Assembly (NCBI RefSeq): GCF_026151205.1
Contig: NC_087083.1
Location: 14,196,944 to 14,260,943, forward strand
Direction of reading: 5' to 3'
Length of the DNA: 64,000 bases
From: Bolinopsis microptera
Taxonomy: Eukaryota; Ctenophora; Tentaculata; Lobata; Bolinopsidae
The translations under genes were made by a program, and so were the position numbers. Position 1 is the stretch's first letter. Each line of letters begins with the position of its first letter. Shown here one piece after another: positions 10,128 to 22,666 of the stretch. The notes beneath the pieces were generated by a model. It worked only from the letters and a program-made list of their open reading frames with translations, ran no database searches and had not been told where the DNA came from.

Positions 10128-11755
10128 GAATTGAGTCCACTGTTGGTTGAGAGCACTGTTGGTTGAGAGCACTGTTGGTTGAGAGCTAGAGAGCACTGTT
10201 AGTTGAGGACACTGTTGGCGAGAGCACTGTTGGTTGAGAGCACTGTTGGTTGAGAGCACTGTTGGTTGAGAGCTAGAGAACAGTGCACTGTTGGTTGAGA
10301 GCACTGTTGGTTGAGAGCACTGTTGGTTGAGAGCACTGTTGGTAGAGAGCTAGAGAGCACTGTTGGTTGAGAGCGCTGTTGGTTGAGAGCTAGAGAGCAC
10401 TGTTAGTTGAGAGCACTGTTGGTTGAGAGCACTGTTGGTTGAGAGCACTGTTGGTTGAGAGCTAGAGAGCACTGTTAGTTGAGAGCACTGTTGGTTGAGA
10501 GCACTGTTGGTTGAGAGCACTGTTGGTAGAGAGCTAGAGAGCACTGTTGGTTGAGAGCGCTGTTGGTTGAGAGCACTGTTGGTTGAGAGCACTGTTGGTT
10601 GAGAGCACTGTTGGTAGAGAGCTAGAGAGCACTGTTGGTTGAGAGCGCTGTTGGTTGAGAGCACTGTTGGTTGAGAGCACTGTTGGTAGAGAGCTAGAGA
10701 GCACTGTTGGTTGAGAGCGCTGTTGGTTGAGAGCTAGAGAGCACTGTTAGTTGAGAGCACTGTTGGTTGAGAGCACTGTTGGTTGAGAGCACTGTTGGTA
10801 GAGAGCTAGAGAGCACTGTTGGTTGAGAGCGCTGTTGGTTGAGAGCTAGAGAGCACTGTTAGTTGAGAGCACTGTTGGTTGAGAGCACTGTTGGTTGAGA
10901 GCACTGTTGGTTGAGAGCTAGAGAGCACTGTTAGTTGAGAGCACTGTTGGTTGAGAGCACTGTTGGTTGAGAGCACTGTTGGTAGAGAGCTAGAGAGCAC
11001 TGTTGGTTGAGAGCGCTGTTGGTTGAGAGCACTGTTGGTTGAGAGCACTGTTGGTTGAGAGCACTGTTGGTAGAGAGCTAGAGAGCACTGTTGGTTGAGA
11101 GCGCTGTTGGTTGAGAGCACTGTTGGTTGAGAGCACTGTTGGTAGAGAGCTAGAGAGCACTGTTGGTTGAGAGCGCTGTTGGTTGAGAGCTAGAGAGCAC
11201 TGTTAGTTGAGAGCACTGTTGGTTGAGAGCACTGTTGGTTGAGAGCACTGTTGGTTGAGAGCTAGAGAGCACTGTTAGTTGAGAGCGCTGTTGGTTGAGA
11301 GCACTGTTGGTTGAGAGCACTGTTGGTTGAGAGCGCTGTTGGTTGAGAGCACTGTTGGTTGAGAGCACTGTTGGTTGAGAGCACTGTTGGTAGAGAGCTA
11401 GAGAGCACTGTTAGTTGAGAGCACTGTTGGTTGAGAGCACTGTTGGTTGAGAGCACTGTTGGTAGAGAGCTAGAGAGCACTGTTGGTTGAGAGCGCTGTT
11501 GGTTGAGAGCTAGAGAGCACTGTTAGTTGAGAGCACTGTTGGTTGAGAGCACTGTTGGTTGAGAGCACTGTTGGTTGAGAGCTAGAGAGCACTGTTAGTT
11601 GAGAGCACTGTTGGTTGAGAGCACTGTTGGTTGAGAGCACTGTTGGTAGAGAGCTAGAGAGCACTGTTGGTTGAGAGCGCTGTTGGTTGAGAGCACTGTT
11701 GGTAGAGAGCTAGAGAACAGTGCGCTGTTGGTTGAGAGCTAGAGAACAGTGCTGT
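10128..11755. repeat. 16-bp minisatellite with 456-bp higher-order period
   Basis: The base unit is GAGCACTGTTGGTTGA with variants GCGCTG, TTAGTTGA and an inserted GAGCTAGA block. The pattern of variants is itself repeated: 10350-10664 and 10806-11120 are identical, an offset of 456 bp. This shows amplification of multi-unit blocks. The array ends about 350 bp upstream of the start codon of the Ig-like receptor gene. Confidence 0.95.
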
Positions 11756-12108
11756 AATTAGCCTTCAGCTCAAAGAAGTAGTGTGCTAACCTTATATTTG
11801 TGTGCTATTATGCAGTTAACATCCATGTTTAGAGAACACACTGTTCTGCTTGCTGTTCGTTTGCTGCTTGTTCTAAAGATATCCATACAATTTATTATTT
11901 TCTAAATGTTTGAGTAGAATTTGTGACCTATAATGAAAGAAAGCGTTATTAAATCTTAGTCAAAGCCATTGTTATACGTGGATACTTTTATAACTTTTTA
12001 AAAAATTTCTTCCCTGTCTCTTTATCATTTAATATTGTATAGTAATGGAAATAACAAGAATGAATATCTTACCAGCAAATATGAGATAATATAAAAGGTA
12101 GCTGTTAA

Positions 12109-15100
12109 ATGAATGGGCTGATCCTTCATTACCTTCTTCCCTGGTTTCTATTGGAGCAGGTAACTAGTGAAGCTAGTGGTGATGAATTCAGAAAAGAACT
12201 AGGAGAACGGAAGCTTAAGTATGACGAGACACTTAATCATTACGTCATCCAAATAGAGAAAAATCAGGTTTGTATTATGAATGTATTGGTATCTGAATGA
12301 TGTTTAATACTGGTTAGTGCCGGTTTCTTAACAAGAGGAAACTTTTTATATGTAAACATCAGAGGTTAGCATAGAGGCTATTTTACATTTTAATTAAATA
12401 CTGTTCTCAAATGCTAAATGATAAAATCAATATTTATAAATTATAAGTTAGTATCGTGTTATAAAAACCGGCTTCATTACTATGAGAAAGAAACAAAATA
12501 AACGGGCCTATATATAGGAGCACTCCTCGTCTTGTAGGTTTATAACCTACCAAAGTACCAAGACGCGCGCCGAGTTGAAACAAATATTTTACCAGTATCA
12601 CCCGTTAATCCTCGTCACATAATTAACATGACTGCGTGACTTATATAATAATATGTATAGAGGGAGGTATAAACCATAGTTCGGTGTACAATTATTTCTT
12701 TATTCTCCACCGCTCCTCGGAATCTTTGACGTTTCAAAGATGCCGAGGATTCAAAAGTAATTAGGAAAACGGATAGAGCATGAAAAAGTCCTTAACATGT
12801 TTTGATAAAATGAGTTAGCTGATATTCATATTGATATTTTGTTCAGCAGGTTGGGTAACGTCAACACTAGGTCCAAATAACAATTTCATGCCTTATGCTA
12901 AGATGAGAAGTACTTTCCGGCGACATAAGTTTAGGTGCCCGTAGCGCCATTTCAAGTGTTCCAGTCATTATTTTGTCACGAAAGTCGGACTTCCATCGGA
13001 AACCCATTTATCGTACTTTATAACCAGTTTTATTAGTACGTACGGTACAGTCATTTTTAAAAGTACTGAGTTCGTACCGTACGAACTTCTCATCATATGC
13101 CTTATATAACGTTTAACAAGAGCTCCCCCCCCCCCCCCCCCCCCCCCCCTTAACAAGAGCTCCTTGTTCAGACAGCTATTCTTGAGTGCACGTCCCCAGA
13201 GTCAGCTACCACGCTGACTAAAGAGGAGAACAGATCAGAGCCCTGCATACCTGAGAGGGATGTCATATACGAGAGGGACGTCGGGGACATCACCATCTCT
13301 TGTCTAAGTCAGTAACATAATTACAATAATTAACATAATTAACATAATTAATTAACATAATTAACTGTTTATGTATTTAGAGAGAGGTGCACAATAAACT
13401 ACCTTTTCCGACCTTATCTGACCGGAAGTTGCGTGAACGGACATAATTTTAAGCAGACATTAAAATTAACGCTAGGGCCACCGTACCAGTGTCCAATTAA
13501 TGTCCGTTCAAATAAAGTTCGATAAGGTATTTTTCATTTTTTGATGCGCTTTTTGGGCAAGAAATGTTTTTTACATCGAGGAAACCCTATAAAAAACTAA
13601 AATCCATTTTAATTATCATTTTTAGTTTGTCAATCATCGGTCTTGATAAATGGGAGACACTAATCCTACTCGATTTCGATTATTTTATAGACTAATTAAA
13701 CATTTTCTTCGACAACAAAGGAGTCAAGCACAATAAACAGTGTTTGTAAGATTGTTGAATATAAGTTAGTTAGTTCAAGAAATAATGTAACATTTCACGC
13801 AACCACAATTCCACATGGAAATTGATCTTCTTAAGGGGCCGCTAATTAACGTTCTCATAACTAACTACTTTACACCAGTAATAATTATTAGCTATTAAGG
13901 TAAAACCTAAGGTATTAGGTTGAGTCAATTGGTGTTTTTATAAAATCAATAATATTATATGATAAATACCAATTCCAGTAAAAGAAGTGTAAGTGTAAAA
14001 ACTATAGTTGCAATATTCAGCCCATTCTAAACCCCCTTCCCCCCCCCCCCCCCGGGGCGCCCCCTAATTATTCGTATTTCCATGAGACACGCTACTGAAT
14101 ACCCAACAATAAAGATTGTAGTCGTGGCTAAAGCTACCATCAATATTAGCATTTAACGCTATGTGTAATATAACAAAGGATAAACTTCCTTTATACAATA
14201 TACGAGTGACGATGGCGAACACAATATCAGCTCTATTTGAAGTTCTACTTGAGATCAACAAGCCTCATAGTAAATTAAGTTCGGATTTTCGGAGAAGTTT
14301 TATCTCGCATTTGCCTCAGCCGTTATTTTAAATGATAAAATTGTGAAACAACCGCAATATTCAAAATTCTCATTTCAGTGGAAGCTCACTACAGTCATAC
14401 TGTACAATGGTTCAGCTGTTACTTGAAGGCCTTTCCTAACTCTAAGACTGTTATCATTATAGCTGTTGTCCCTGCAATAGAAGGTAAGTTTAAATCATTT
14501 TAACATGTTAACATGTTTATTGTTTAAGGGGGCGCATTCTCGTACACAAATGTTAACTACCAACCTTGCTGATAAATGTTGCTGCATGATAACGCTTGGC
14601 TTAGGATCCAACCTTGCAGTTTTTTTTTCAAACGTTTCTGCCTGGATGAGGCGAAACTGAAACCAAAATATTTATCTGCTCAAGTTTTAAAAACAAAAAA
14701 ATTTGCCAAATCAGGTCTTTAAAATCAGGTTTCTGTTATCCGGCATGCCATCCTCTGAGCAGAACGGTTTGCAGTCTGCAGTCTTAACTGCTACTAGAAT
14801 ACCTCTCATGCTTAATCAAATTGTCAGCCTTCTAACACATTTAAGCAAAAGTAACCATGAATATTACTAGTTCCTGTAAAACTGAACTCTGACAGATAAC
14901 TCAAAAGAAGTGAGGCCGATATTTGGCAGTAACTTAACCCTCATGTCGGATGAAGACCTCTCTTGGTGGTGCCTCTCAGAACACACTCCCATTTATAAAC
15001 CCTCCGCGGGCCATCTTCTCTATTTCAAGGTTTGCCTATTTATAAACCCTCCGCGGGCCATTTTCTCTATTTCAAAGTTTGCTTATTTATAAACCCTCCG

Positions 15101-18100
15101 CGGGCCATCTTCTCTATTTCAAGGTTTCCTTATTTATAAACCCTCCGCGGGCCATCTTCTCTATTTCAAGGTTTGCTTATTTATAAACCCTCCGCGGGCC
15201 ATCTTCTCTATTTCAAGGTTTGCTTATTTATAAACCCTCCGCGGGCCATCTTCTCTATTTCAAGTTTTGCTTATTTATAAACCCTCCGCGGGCCATCTTC
15301 TCTATTTCAAGGTTTGCTTATTTATAAACCCTCCGCGGGCCATCTTCTCTATTTCAAGGTTTGCTTATTTATAAACCATCCGCGGACCATCTTCTCTATT
15401 TCAAGGTTTGCTTATTTATAAACCCTCCGCGGGCCATCTTCTCTATTTTAAGGTTTGCTTATTTATAAACCCTCCGCGGACCATCTTCTCTATTTCAAGG
15501 TTTGCTTATTTATAAACCCTCCGCGGGCCATCTTCTTTATCTCAAGGTTTGCTTATTTATAAACCCTCCGCAGGACATCTTCTCTATTTCAAGGTTTGCT
15601 TATTTATAAACCCTCCGCGGGCCATCTTCTCTATTTCAAGGTTTGCTTATTTATAAACCCTCCGCGGGCCATCTTCTCTATTTCAAGGTTTGCTTATTTA
15701 TAAACCCTCCGCGGGCCATCTTCTCTATTTCAAGGTTTGCTTATTTATAAACCCTCCGCAGTTCATCTTCTCTATTTCAAGTTTTGCTTATTTATAAACC
15801 CTCCGCGGGCCATCTTCTCTATTTCAAGGTTTGCTTATTTATAAACCCTCCGCGGGCCATCTTCTCTATTTCAAGGTTTGCTTATTTATAAACCCTCCGC
15901 GGGCCATCTTCTCTATTTCAAGGTTTGCTTATTTATAATACCTTCCGGGAATTATATCCACTAAAAGTCTCGGACACTGAGAGCTGATAATTTGCCGATA
16001 TATCCCGCGAGGGAAGCCAAGGTATTATCAGTATAGACCTCAGACTGGCTGGCGGCAAGTTGTAAAACAAATAACACTGGCGTTCTATATATTAGACACT
16101 ATATTGTATCATGCGCACGTATCGGATTACACCCCTTCCAATTCGGAACCGGAAAATATTATAATACATAATACCTCCGGTTCTTCGGGCCGCAAATTCC
16201 CTCCAGCAAGCTGTCGGGAATTATCAAGGTTTGCTTATTTATAAACCCTCCGCCGGCCATCTTCTCTATTTCAAGGTTTGCTTATTTATAAACCCTCCGC
16301 GGGCCATCTTCTCTATTTGAAGGTTTGCTCATTTATAAACCCTCCGCGGGCCATCTTCTCTATTTCAAGGTTTGCTTATTTATAAACCCTCCGCGGGCCA
16401 TCTTCTCTATTTCAAGGTTTGCTTATTTATAAACCCTCCGCAGTTCATCTTCTCTATTTCAAGTTTTGCTTATTTATAAACCCTCCGCGGGCCATCTTCT
16501 CTATTTCAAGGTTTGCTTATTTATAAACCCTCCGCGGGCCATCTTCTCTATTTCAAGGTTTGCTCATTTATAAACCCTCCGCGGGCCATCTTCTCTATTT
16601 CAAGGTTTGCTTATTTATAAACCCTCCGCGGGCCATCTTCTCTATTTTAAGGTTTGCTTATTTATAAACCCTCCGCGGGCCATCTTCTCTAATTCAAGGT
16701 TTGCTTATTTATAAACCCTCCGCGGGACATCTTCTCTATTTCAAGGTAATTGCTTATTTATAAACCCTCCGCGGGCCATCTTCTCTATTTCAAGGTTTGC
16801 TTATTTATAAACCCTCCGCGGGAGTTCTTCTCTATTTTAAGGTTTGCTTATTTAATATTTATAAACCCTCCTCGGGCCATCTTCTCTATTTCAAGGTTTG
16901 CTTATTTATAAACCCTCTGCGGGACATCTTCACTATTTCAAGGTTTGCTTATTTATAAACCCTCCGCAGGCCATCTTCTCTATTTCAAGGTTTGCTTATT
17001 TATAAACCCTCCGCGGGCCATCTTCTCTATTTCAAGGTTTGCTTATTTATAAACCCTCCGCAGGCCATCTTCTCTATTTCAAGGTTTGCTTATTTATAAA
17101 CCCTCCGCGGGCCATCTTCTCTATTTCAAGGTTTGCTTATTTATAAACCCTCCGCGGGCCATCTTCTCTATTTCAAGGTTTGCTTATTTATAAACCCTCC
17201 GCGGGCCATCTTCTCTATTTCAAGGTTTGCTTATTTATAAACCCTCCGCAGGACATCTTCTCTATTTCAAGGTTTGCTTACTTATAAACCCTCCTCGGGC
17301 CATCTTCTCTATTTCAAGGTTTGCTTATTTATAAACCCTCCTCGGGCCATCGTCTCTATTTCAAGGTTTGCTTATTTATAAACCCTCCTCGGGCCATCTT
17401 CTCTATTTCAAGGTTTGCTTATTTATAAACCCTCCGCAGGCCATCTTCTCTATTTCAAGGTTTGCTTATTTATAAACCCTCCGCGGGCCATCTTCTCTAT
17501 TTCAAAGTTTGCTTTTTTATAAACCCTCCGCGGGCCATCTTCTCTATTTCAAGGTTTGCTTATTTATAAACCCTCCGCGGGCCATCTTCTCTATTTCAAG
17601 GTTTGCTTATTTATAAACCCTCCGCGGGCCATCTTCTCTATTTCAAGGTTTGCTTATTTATAAACCCTCCGCGGGCCATCTTCTCTATTTCAAAGTTTGC
17701 TTATTTATAAACCCTCCGCGGGCCATCTTCTCTATTTCAAGGTTTGCTTATTTTCTGATATTTTCTCAATCATTTTTGATCTAAGTTTTTATGCTAATAT
17801 TTTAGATGCTATAATTTCCTGGCTGAAACGCAAATCAGTGGCCCTGTAGATTTGGTGCTACTTTTCTATTGAACCCTGAATTTAATTGGCTTCCCTAGAC
17901 CAAGATGGAAGTTAACTACTCGTGATATTAAATAGTTCATAGCCAACTAGGTACTTAGGTACAGAACCTTTAATACTCTCCAATAGTATTAGTAGAGTTA
18001 CTGATTGAGGCGTATTATTTTCAGTGGTTCCACACAGAGAGCGAGCGTCGTGGTAACCATAACTCAAGGCCGATGACAAAAGTTAAAAAGCTTGAGTTGT

Positions 18101-20783
18101 GGAAAATGGAAATAAACACAACTTTCAGCTGCAATGGTTCCGAATACATGGTAGATGCAGAGTTTCATTGCTTTGGGTAAAACAAAATACTATATTTGTT
18201 CATTAATTTTGACTCTGGTCACCATTATCATTATTCGTTATCAAAAAGTCATCTCCAAGGTCACGTCCACAATCAAATATAAATTAATTAACGTACTATT
18301 ATACAATAACTATAAGGAAAAATGAAGGAGATGTCTAATAAAGTTGTTGTCTCGGAGAATGAACAACTAAGCTCCATAACAATACGAAAACAGAAAATAA
18401 AACGACTGCTAAACATCTTAGGAATCTAGTGCAAGAGCTGATATAAGTGAAATATGTGTAGCAAAAGCTAATAATATTGATTATTCACTTTGAGGCTTCA
18501 CTTTGATAATTCACCAATCGTGACGTGAAGACGTAAAAATGCAGCCTTCGTGAACTACTAAGCTGACAAAGGAATATAACTTCAAATATGTTGAAAATGA
18601 AATTACACCGCAATTCATTTTTAAATAACTAATTTGATGAAAGGATTACATATAGAACAGGTCTGACTGAATACCGCAAAAGAGGTTGAAACATTTAACT
18701 TGAGATTCACCAATAATAGCATTGTTACAGAAACAGAAGCCTTTCCAAAGTCAGTAAACTGCCGCCACTAGTGACATGGTGTGACAGCTGTACGCCTCCA
18801 AGATCCACCTTTAACTTTACTTTGTCGCCAAAACTGACATAGTAATGCTACTGCAAGGGCCTGAATGACGGTACGCTTTTAACTAGAAACCCCTTGTATA
18901 CAGTATACACAAGCACACTTATTCATGTCATCACATATTACATAACTAGAGCATTATTTACCTATCCTGACCTCCATTTGGCGGAACAAGTATAGAATGA
19001 TGATGTGTGAAGTGTGAACTCACTGTTTGTTAAGTTGTTGATTTCATTAAATAATTTTAGACATATATACCACGTGATGCGCGCTGCAGTCCACCAGATA
19101 TACTGCAAAATAACTAACTTTTAAACTCCATAAAGTAATAGTTTTAACTTTGCCAGTCCTTTGGGTCCATTTAGTTCTTTTAGCAAACCATGTCTCAGTA
19201 AGTTAATAAGTTATGTCGTTATTGTCGCCAGGAGTTGAGTTGAGTTTTATCAGCCAAAATAGCAATTTTAACAGATCTAAATACGTTTCCCTGAATGTGT
19301 AACAAATAAACAAATAAACAAATAACAAACTACAGGAAGCTCCCTACTGGACTCCCTTCCATCCAGCACTGCCACGACTGGGGCAAAGCAATGGTTATAC
19401 TTTTAGAGGTGCTGTTATATGTCTGTCTCTATGCTACCTTGGTCATTTTCTATAAATCAGTCGGGTAAGCAACATTACAATCTACGCTACTGAGTTACGC
19501 TACTGAGTTACACTATTGAGTTACGTTACTGAGTTACGTTACTCAGTTATACGTTACTGAGTTACGCTACTGAGTTACACTATTGAGTTACGCTACTGAG
19601 CTATACGTTACTGAGTTACGTTACTCAGTTACGCTACTGAGATACGCTACTGAGTTAGGTTACTGAGTTACGCTACTGAGTTACGCTACTGAGTTACGCT
19701 ACTGAGTTACGATACTGAGTTACGCTACTGAGTTACGCTACTGAGTTACGCTACTGAGTTAGGTTACTGAGTTACGTTACTGAGTTACGTTACTGAGTTA
19801 CGCTACTGAGTTAGGTTACTGAGTTACGCTACTGAGTTACCCCAAACAAGCTTAATCGCTCTAATTTTGAAAATTGTATTTTGAATTTGATTGTTATTTT
19901 AAACAACATGAGCAGGAATAAAAAATAAAAATCATTACGGAGTATTGTTGTGAAGCTTGATTTGAGACAGTCATGGGTGACTATAGCCTGTGACTATAGC
20001 CTGTGACTTTAGCCTGTGACTATAGCCTGTGAGTATAGCTCCTGTGACTATAGCTCCTGTTACTATAGCCTGTGACTATAGCCTGTGACTATGATAGCCT
20101 GTGGCTATGATAGCCTGTGACTATAGCATGTGACTATGATAGCCTGTGACTATAGCTCCTCTGACTATAGCCTGTGACTATAGCCTGTGACTATAGCCTG
20201 TGACTATGATAGCCTGTGACTATAGCTCCTGTGACTATAGCCTGTGACTATAGCCTGTGACTATAGCCTGTGAGGGATCGCAGACTCATCTAAGCATCTA
20301 AATATTTCCAAATGTAAGTGTTATGATGCAGATTCTATAAGTGGGGAGGCATATACTTTTTGACACGTGACAGTGATTCTGGGGATTGATCGGTTAATCG
20401 CTGTCACATGCCTCACATCCTCACCAAATCCTATGAGATTGCCTACTTACAGTCACTAACTCCTAACAGTGGCTCCTGTACACCTTGAAGTGCTCCACTG
20501 GGAACTGACTGTAGTAATAATAAGAAATGTAAGTATTATATATATAATGTAATGTAATATTTCTCACAGGACATTAAGGCGGGTTATGAGGCGTATCAGG
20601 AGAACAGCTCGCGACGCGGATTACACTAAAAACCGCCTTTTAATCCTACCTCGATGTAAAGGAAGGCCCTACACAGGGATTGACAATCTAGGAAAACTGA
20701 TTATTAAGCTAGAACAGCCTGCAGAACCAGCAAAATGTGATCATAGTGCAGGTCGGTTCAAGGACCTAATATCTGCTGTTTAG
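12109..20783 (+). CDS. Ig-like single-pass type I receptor, complete, seven exons, 342 aa
   Basis: The exons 12109..12267, 13172..13307, 14379..14483, 14896..15029, 18025..18176, 19336..19464 and 20570..20783 all have GT/AG boundaries. They join without a stop into 1029 nt (343 codons with TAG). The start was chosen because it gives a signal peptide (MNGLILHYLLPWFLLEQ). The ectodomain of about 225 residues has paired cysteines, ISC in an Ig-like B strand, HTVQW like a C strand, and LTLMSDEDLSWWCLSEH like E-F strands. It carries glycosylation sites such as NTT and NGS and ends in FSCNGSEYMVDAEFHC. One TM helix follows (KAMVILLEVLLYVCLYATLV). A basic tail (RRVMRRIRRTARD) leads into a C-terminal domain with CKGRPYTGIDNLGKL. 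I do not recognise the family. It resembles a cytokine- or immune-type receptor in topology only. Intron 4 is an array of its own splice donor. Confidence 0.7.
13124..13149. repeat. poly-C tract upstream of exon 2 acceptor
   Basis: A run of 26 or so C bases sits between two copies of TTAACAAGAGCTCC. The second copy forms the start of the polypyrimidine/AG acceptor (CCTTGTTCAG) of exon 2 of the Ig-like receptor gene. A second poly-C run lies at 14036-14054 in intron 2. Both lengths are likely unstable or mis-sequenced. Confidence 0.7.
13405..13535. mobile_element. short MITE related to the 4.85-kb element
   Basis: It starts ACCTTATCTGACCGGAAG and ends AATGTCCGTTCAAATAAAG-TTCGATAAGGTA. These ends are imperfect inverted repeats of each other and match the termini of the element at 4851-5233. 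It lies in intron 2 of the Ig-like receptor gene. Confidence 0.55.
14984..15936 (+). repeat. 47-bp minisatellite made of the receptor exon 4 splice donor (block 1, ~20 copies)
   Basis: The unit is 38 bases of exon 4 end (ATTTATAAACCCTCCGCGGG...CTATTTCAAG) plus the donor GTTTGC and three more bases. The first unit is the real exon end (donor at 15030). The remaining ~19 copies are in intron 4. Units differ by point changes such as CCGCGGGCC to CCGCAGTTC, and most keep AAG/GTTTGC intact. Confidence 0.95.
15937..16211. mobile_element. unidentified ~275-bp insertion inside the 47-bp array
   Basis: The 47-bp periodicity stops after GCTTATTTATAA and resumes at CAAGGTTTGCTTATTT. The intervening DNA is unrelated to the unit. 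It begins CCTTCCGGGAATTATA and ends CTGTCGGGAATTAT, giving terminal direct similarity (CGGGAATTAT). Internally it has ATAATACCTCCGG, which echoes its own left edge. I could not show a terminal inverted repeat or a clean target duplication, so its class is open. Confidence 0.5.
16212..17753 (+). repeat. 47-bp splice-donor minisatellite (block 2, ~33 copies)
   Basis: This continues the array from the other side of the insertion and has the same unit. Some local variants occur in runs (CTCCTCGGGCC at 17290-17400, CCGCAGG), which points to unequal exchange within the array. The last unit ends at about 17753 and ordinary intron sequence follows up to the exon 5 acceptor at 18024. Confidence 0.95.
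19482..19840. repeat. 13-bp minisatellite CGCTACTGAGTTA in intron 6
   Basis: About 27 copies of CGCTACTGAGTTA with variants (CACTATTG, GGTTACTG). It starts 20 bp after the exon 6 donor (19465) of the Ig-like receptor gene but does not contain that donor. Confidence 0.9.
19978..20272. repeat. ~13-bp minisatellite TGACTATAGCCTG in intron 6
   Basis: About 20 copies of TGACTATAGCCTG with inserted TGATAG or CTCC variants. It lies between exon 6 and exon 7 of the Ig-like receptor gene. Confidence 0.9.
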
Positions 20784-22349
20784 CAGTTAATACATTGTCA
20801 CATTTACAGCAGCTGGTGACCGCTACAAGGAAGACAACTTATCCACCCTCAAACCTTATCACTTGTTTTAAATGTTTGCTAATGTTTACTGATGACGCAG
20901 CCATGGGGTTATTATAGTATTTATAACTAGCCTGAATCTGAACCTGAAAACAGAAAATCGTACAAAGAATAACGTCCTGAAAAGTGTTTTATTTATAATT
21001 CTACGGGGCTAACCTATTTAAGGGACTTCCAAGTTATTGCTGTGAAATTGTCTTGACGTTTTTAAATATTCAATTTTATTTTTAATTCTAATGATTTAAT
21101 TTCATTGATATTACTATTAAAAAACTTGTATATTATTTTGGCGCGCATTCTATGAAACAAAAGAAAATAGTTTCGATACTATTTATTTTTAAATCAGAAG
21201 GACTGGCAACCTAATTTGTTCAATTTTAGGGAGGGCACCAAATGTTACGCCACTGCTCACCCTACGTTGGAAATTGCTTATATAATTATAACACATAACA
21301 ATACCTAGTTAAGTGATTAGGGTCCGTTAGATTAAGTGATTAGTTAATTAAGTTATTAATTAAGTGATTAGTCTAAAATAGAAGAATTGAAGATGAAAGT
21401 AGCCGCACTAACAAAGTATGAGTGTTTACAAGAAGCGCCATTTGAAACACAGTACCTTACAGAACAATAGAGTACACAATGTGATACAAGTTAAGAGACC
21501 TAGTATAGTAACAAAAGGAGTAGGTTAGCTCCAATGCAGGTGGTCACGTGAACACATGGTCACGGTTACAGAGTCTGTAACCATGGTCACGTGATCACGT
21601 GTCACGTTTACAGGCCTGTGCAAACAATGAAACTAAACGGCACCGTGTTATAATCACACGATTATAATGTGTAAGAGTACACACTAACATAATGCGGACA
21701 TTAAACTAAACGTATGAGTAAGAACACGTAATTATACACATTATACCTAGCATTATACCTAGCATTATACCTAGCATTATGCCTAGCATTATAAACAGCT
21801 TTGCGGTGGAACACTGTAACTTATTCCATGTGGGGTGGGGTGATTTCAAGAGAAACTGGTAGCAACGTGGAACTTAACGCTTGTTACAGGATCCGAGCCA
21901 CTCTTACACATTTAGGTAATTTATGTGACCTTGTGTCAAGATCAGGTATTTTAAGTGCGATATGATCATATTATATAGGATAATATTAATACAATAAACT
22001 TATACATATAATAGCTAATACAGAGCGTCAATATATCTTTATATATATTATTATTAGTCCTCCTCTTCAGTATATTGGTTCCCTTTAATTGTGAAACCTA
22101 TTAAATTTAAAACACAGCCATACAATTATCTACAAATAAAAGCTTAAATAACTTATCAACAAACAACGTTTATAGTTACAAACGACAAATTTACAAATTA
22201 ATCACATACGTAATGCAACTTAAAGTCACCGTAAAGTTATCTACAAGCAAAAAGAAAGTTATCTATTTTACATTTTGTTCATTATAAACTTTATAAACTT
22301 TTATGATCATTAGTGCTCAGCCAACACAACCCACCCCCCCTGTCTGATA
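20784..22349. other. intergenic, no gene seen
   Basis: This is the 3' flank of the receptor gene. 21535-21620 is a cluster of palindromes, including CACGTG, CGTGATCACG and the hairpin GGTTACAGAGTCTGTAACC. 21730-21795 is a short (ATTATACCTAGC)5 repeat. No coding signal was found. Confidence 0.5.
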
Positions 22350-22541
22350 TTACACTAGGTGCTGGCGTCCTATTATAACTTTGAGTTGGTCTCCTTCCAG
22401 ATCGTTTGGTTGAAATGAGACACTTATCTTCACACAATTTTTCTGTGAAATTTCATCTATAATGGCTTCTGGAACTGTATGAGAATAGTCACTGTACACT
22501 TTTGAGGCTTTGTAAACAATATCGGAACATTTCCCTTCCAC
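22350..22541 (-). CDS. possible terminal coding exon, unknown protein
   Basis: On the minus strand a TTGGAATAG acceptor-like site precedes 63 open codons (VEGKCSDIVYKASKVYSDY..., ...LEGDQLKVIIGRQHLV) ending in TAA. The composition is protein-like (mixed charged and hydrophobic, few low-complexity residues), unlike the surrounding AT-rich DNA. Upstream exons would lie beyond the hAT MITE at 22667-23027 but I could not identify them. No family is recognised. Confidence 0.35.
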   Translation of the reverse strand: MEGKCSDIVYKASKVYSDYSHTVPEAIIDEISQKNCVKISVSFQPNDLEGDQLKVIIGRQHLV

Positions 22542-22666
22542 CTATTCCAACAAAGCACCTAGACCTTTGTTAGTCTACTGTAGTACTGTCGGTCACTGTA
22601 GCTGTATGGTATTGGTAATATGCAGGTAAAGAAACTTTCTATGTTTTGGCTAGTGTTTATCCAGCA

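Noticed and set aside
10104-11664. Minus-strand frames encoding LSTNSALNQQCSQ repeats
   Set aside because: By-product of the 16-bp minisatellite. No start context, no non-repetitive domain.
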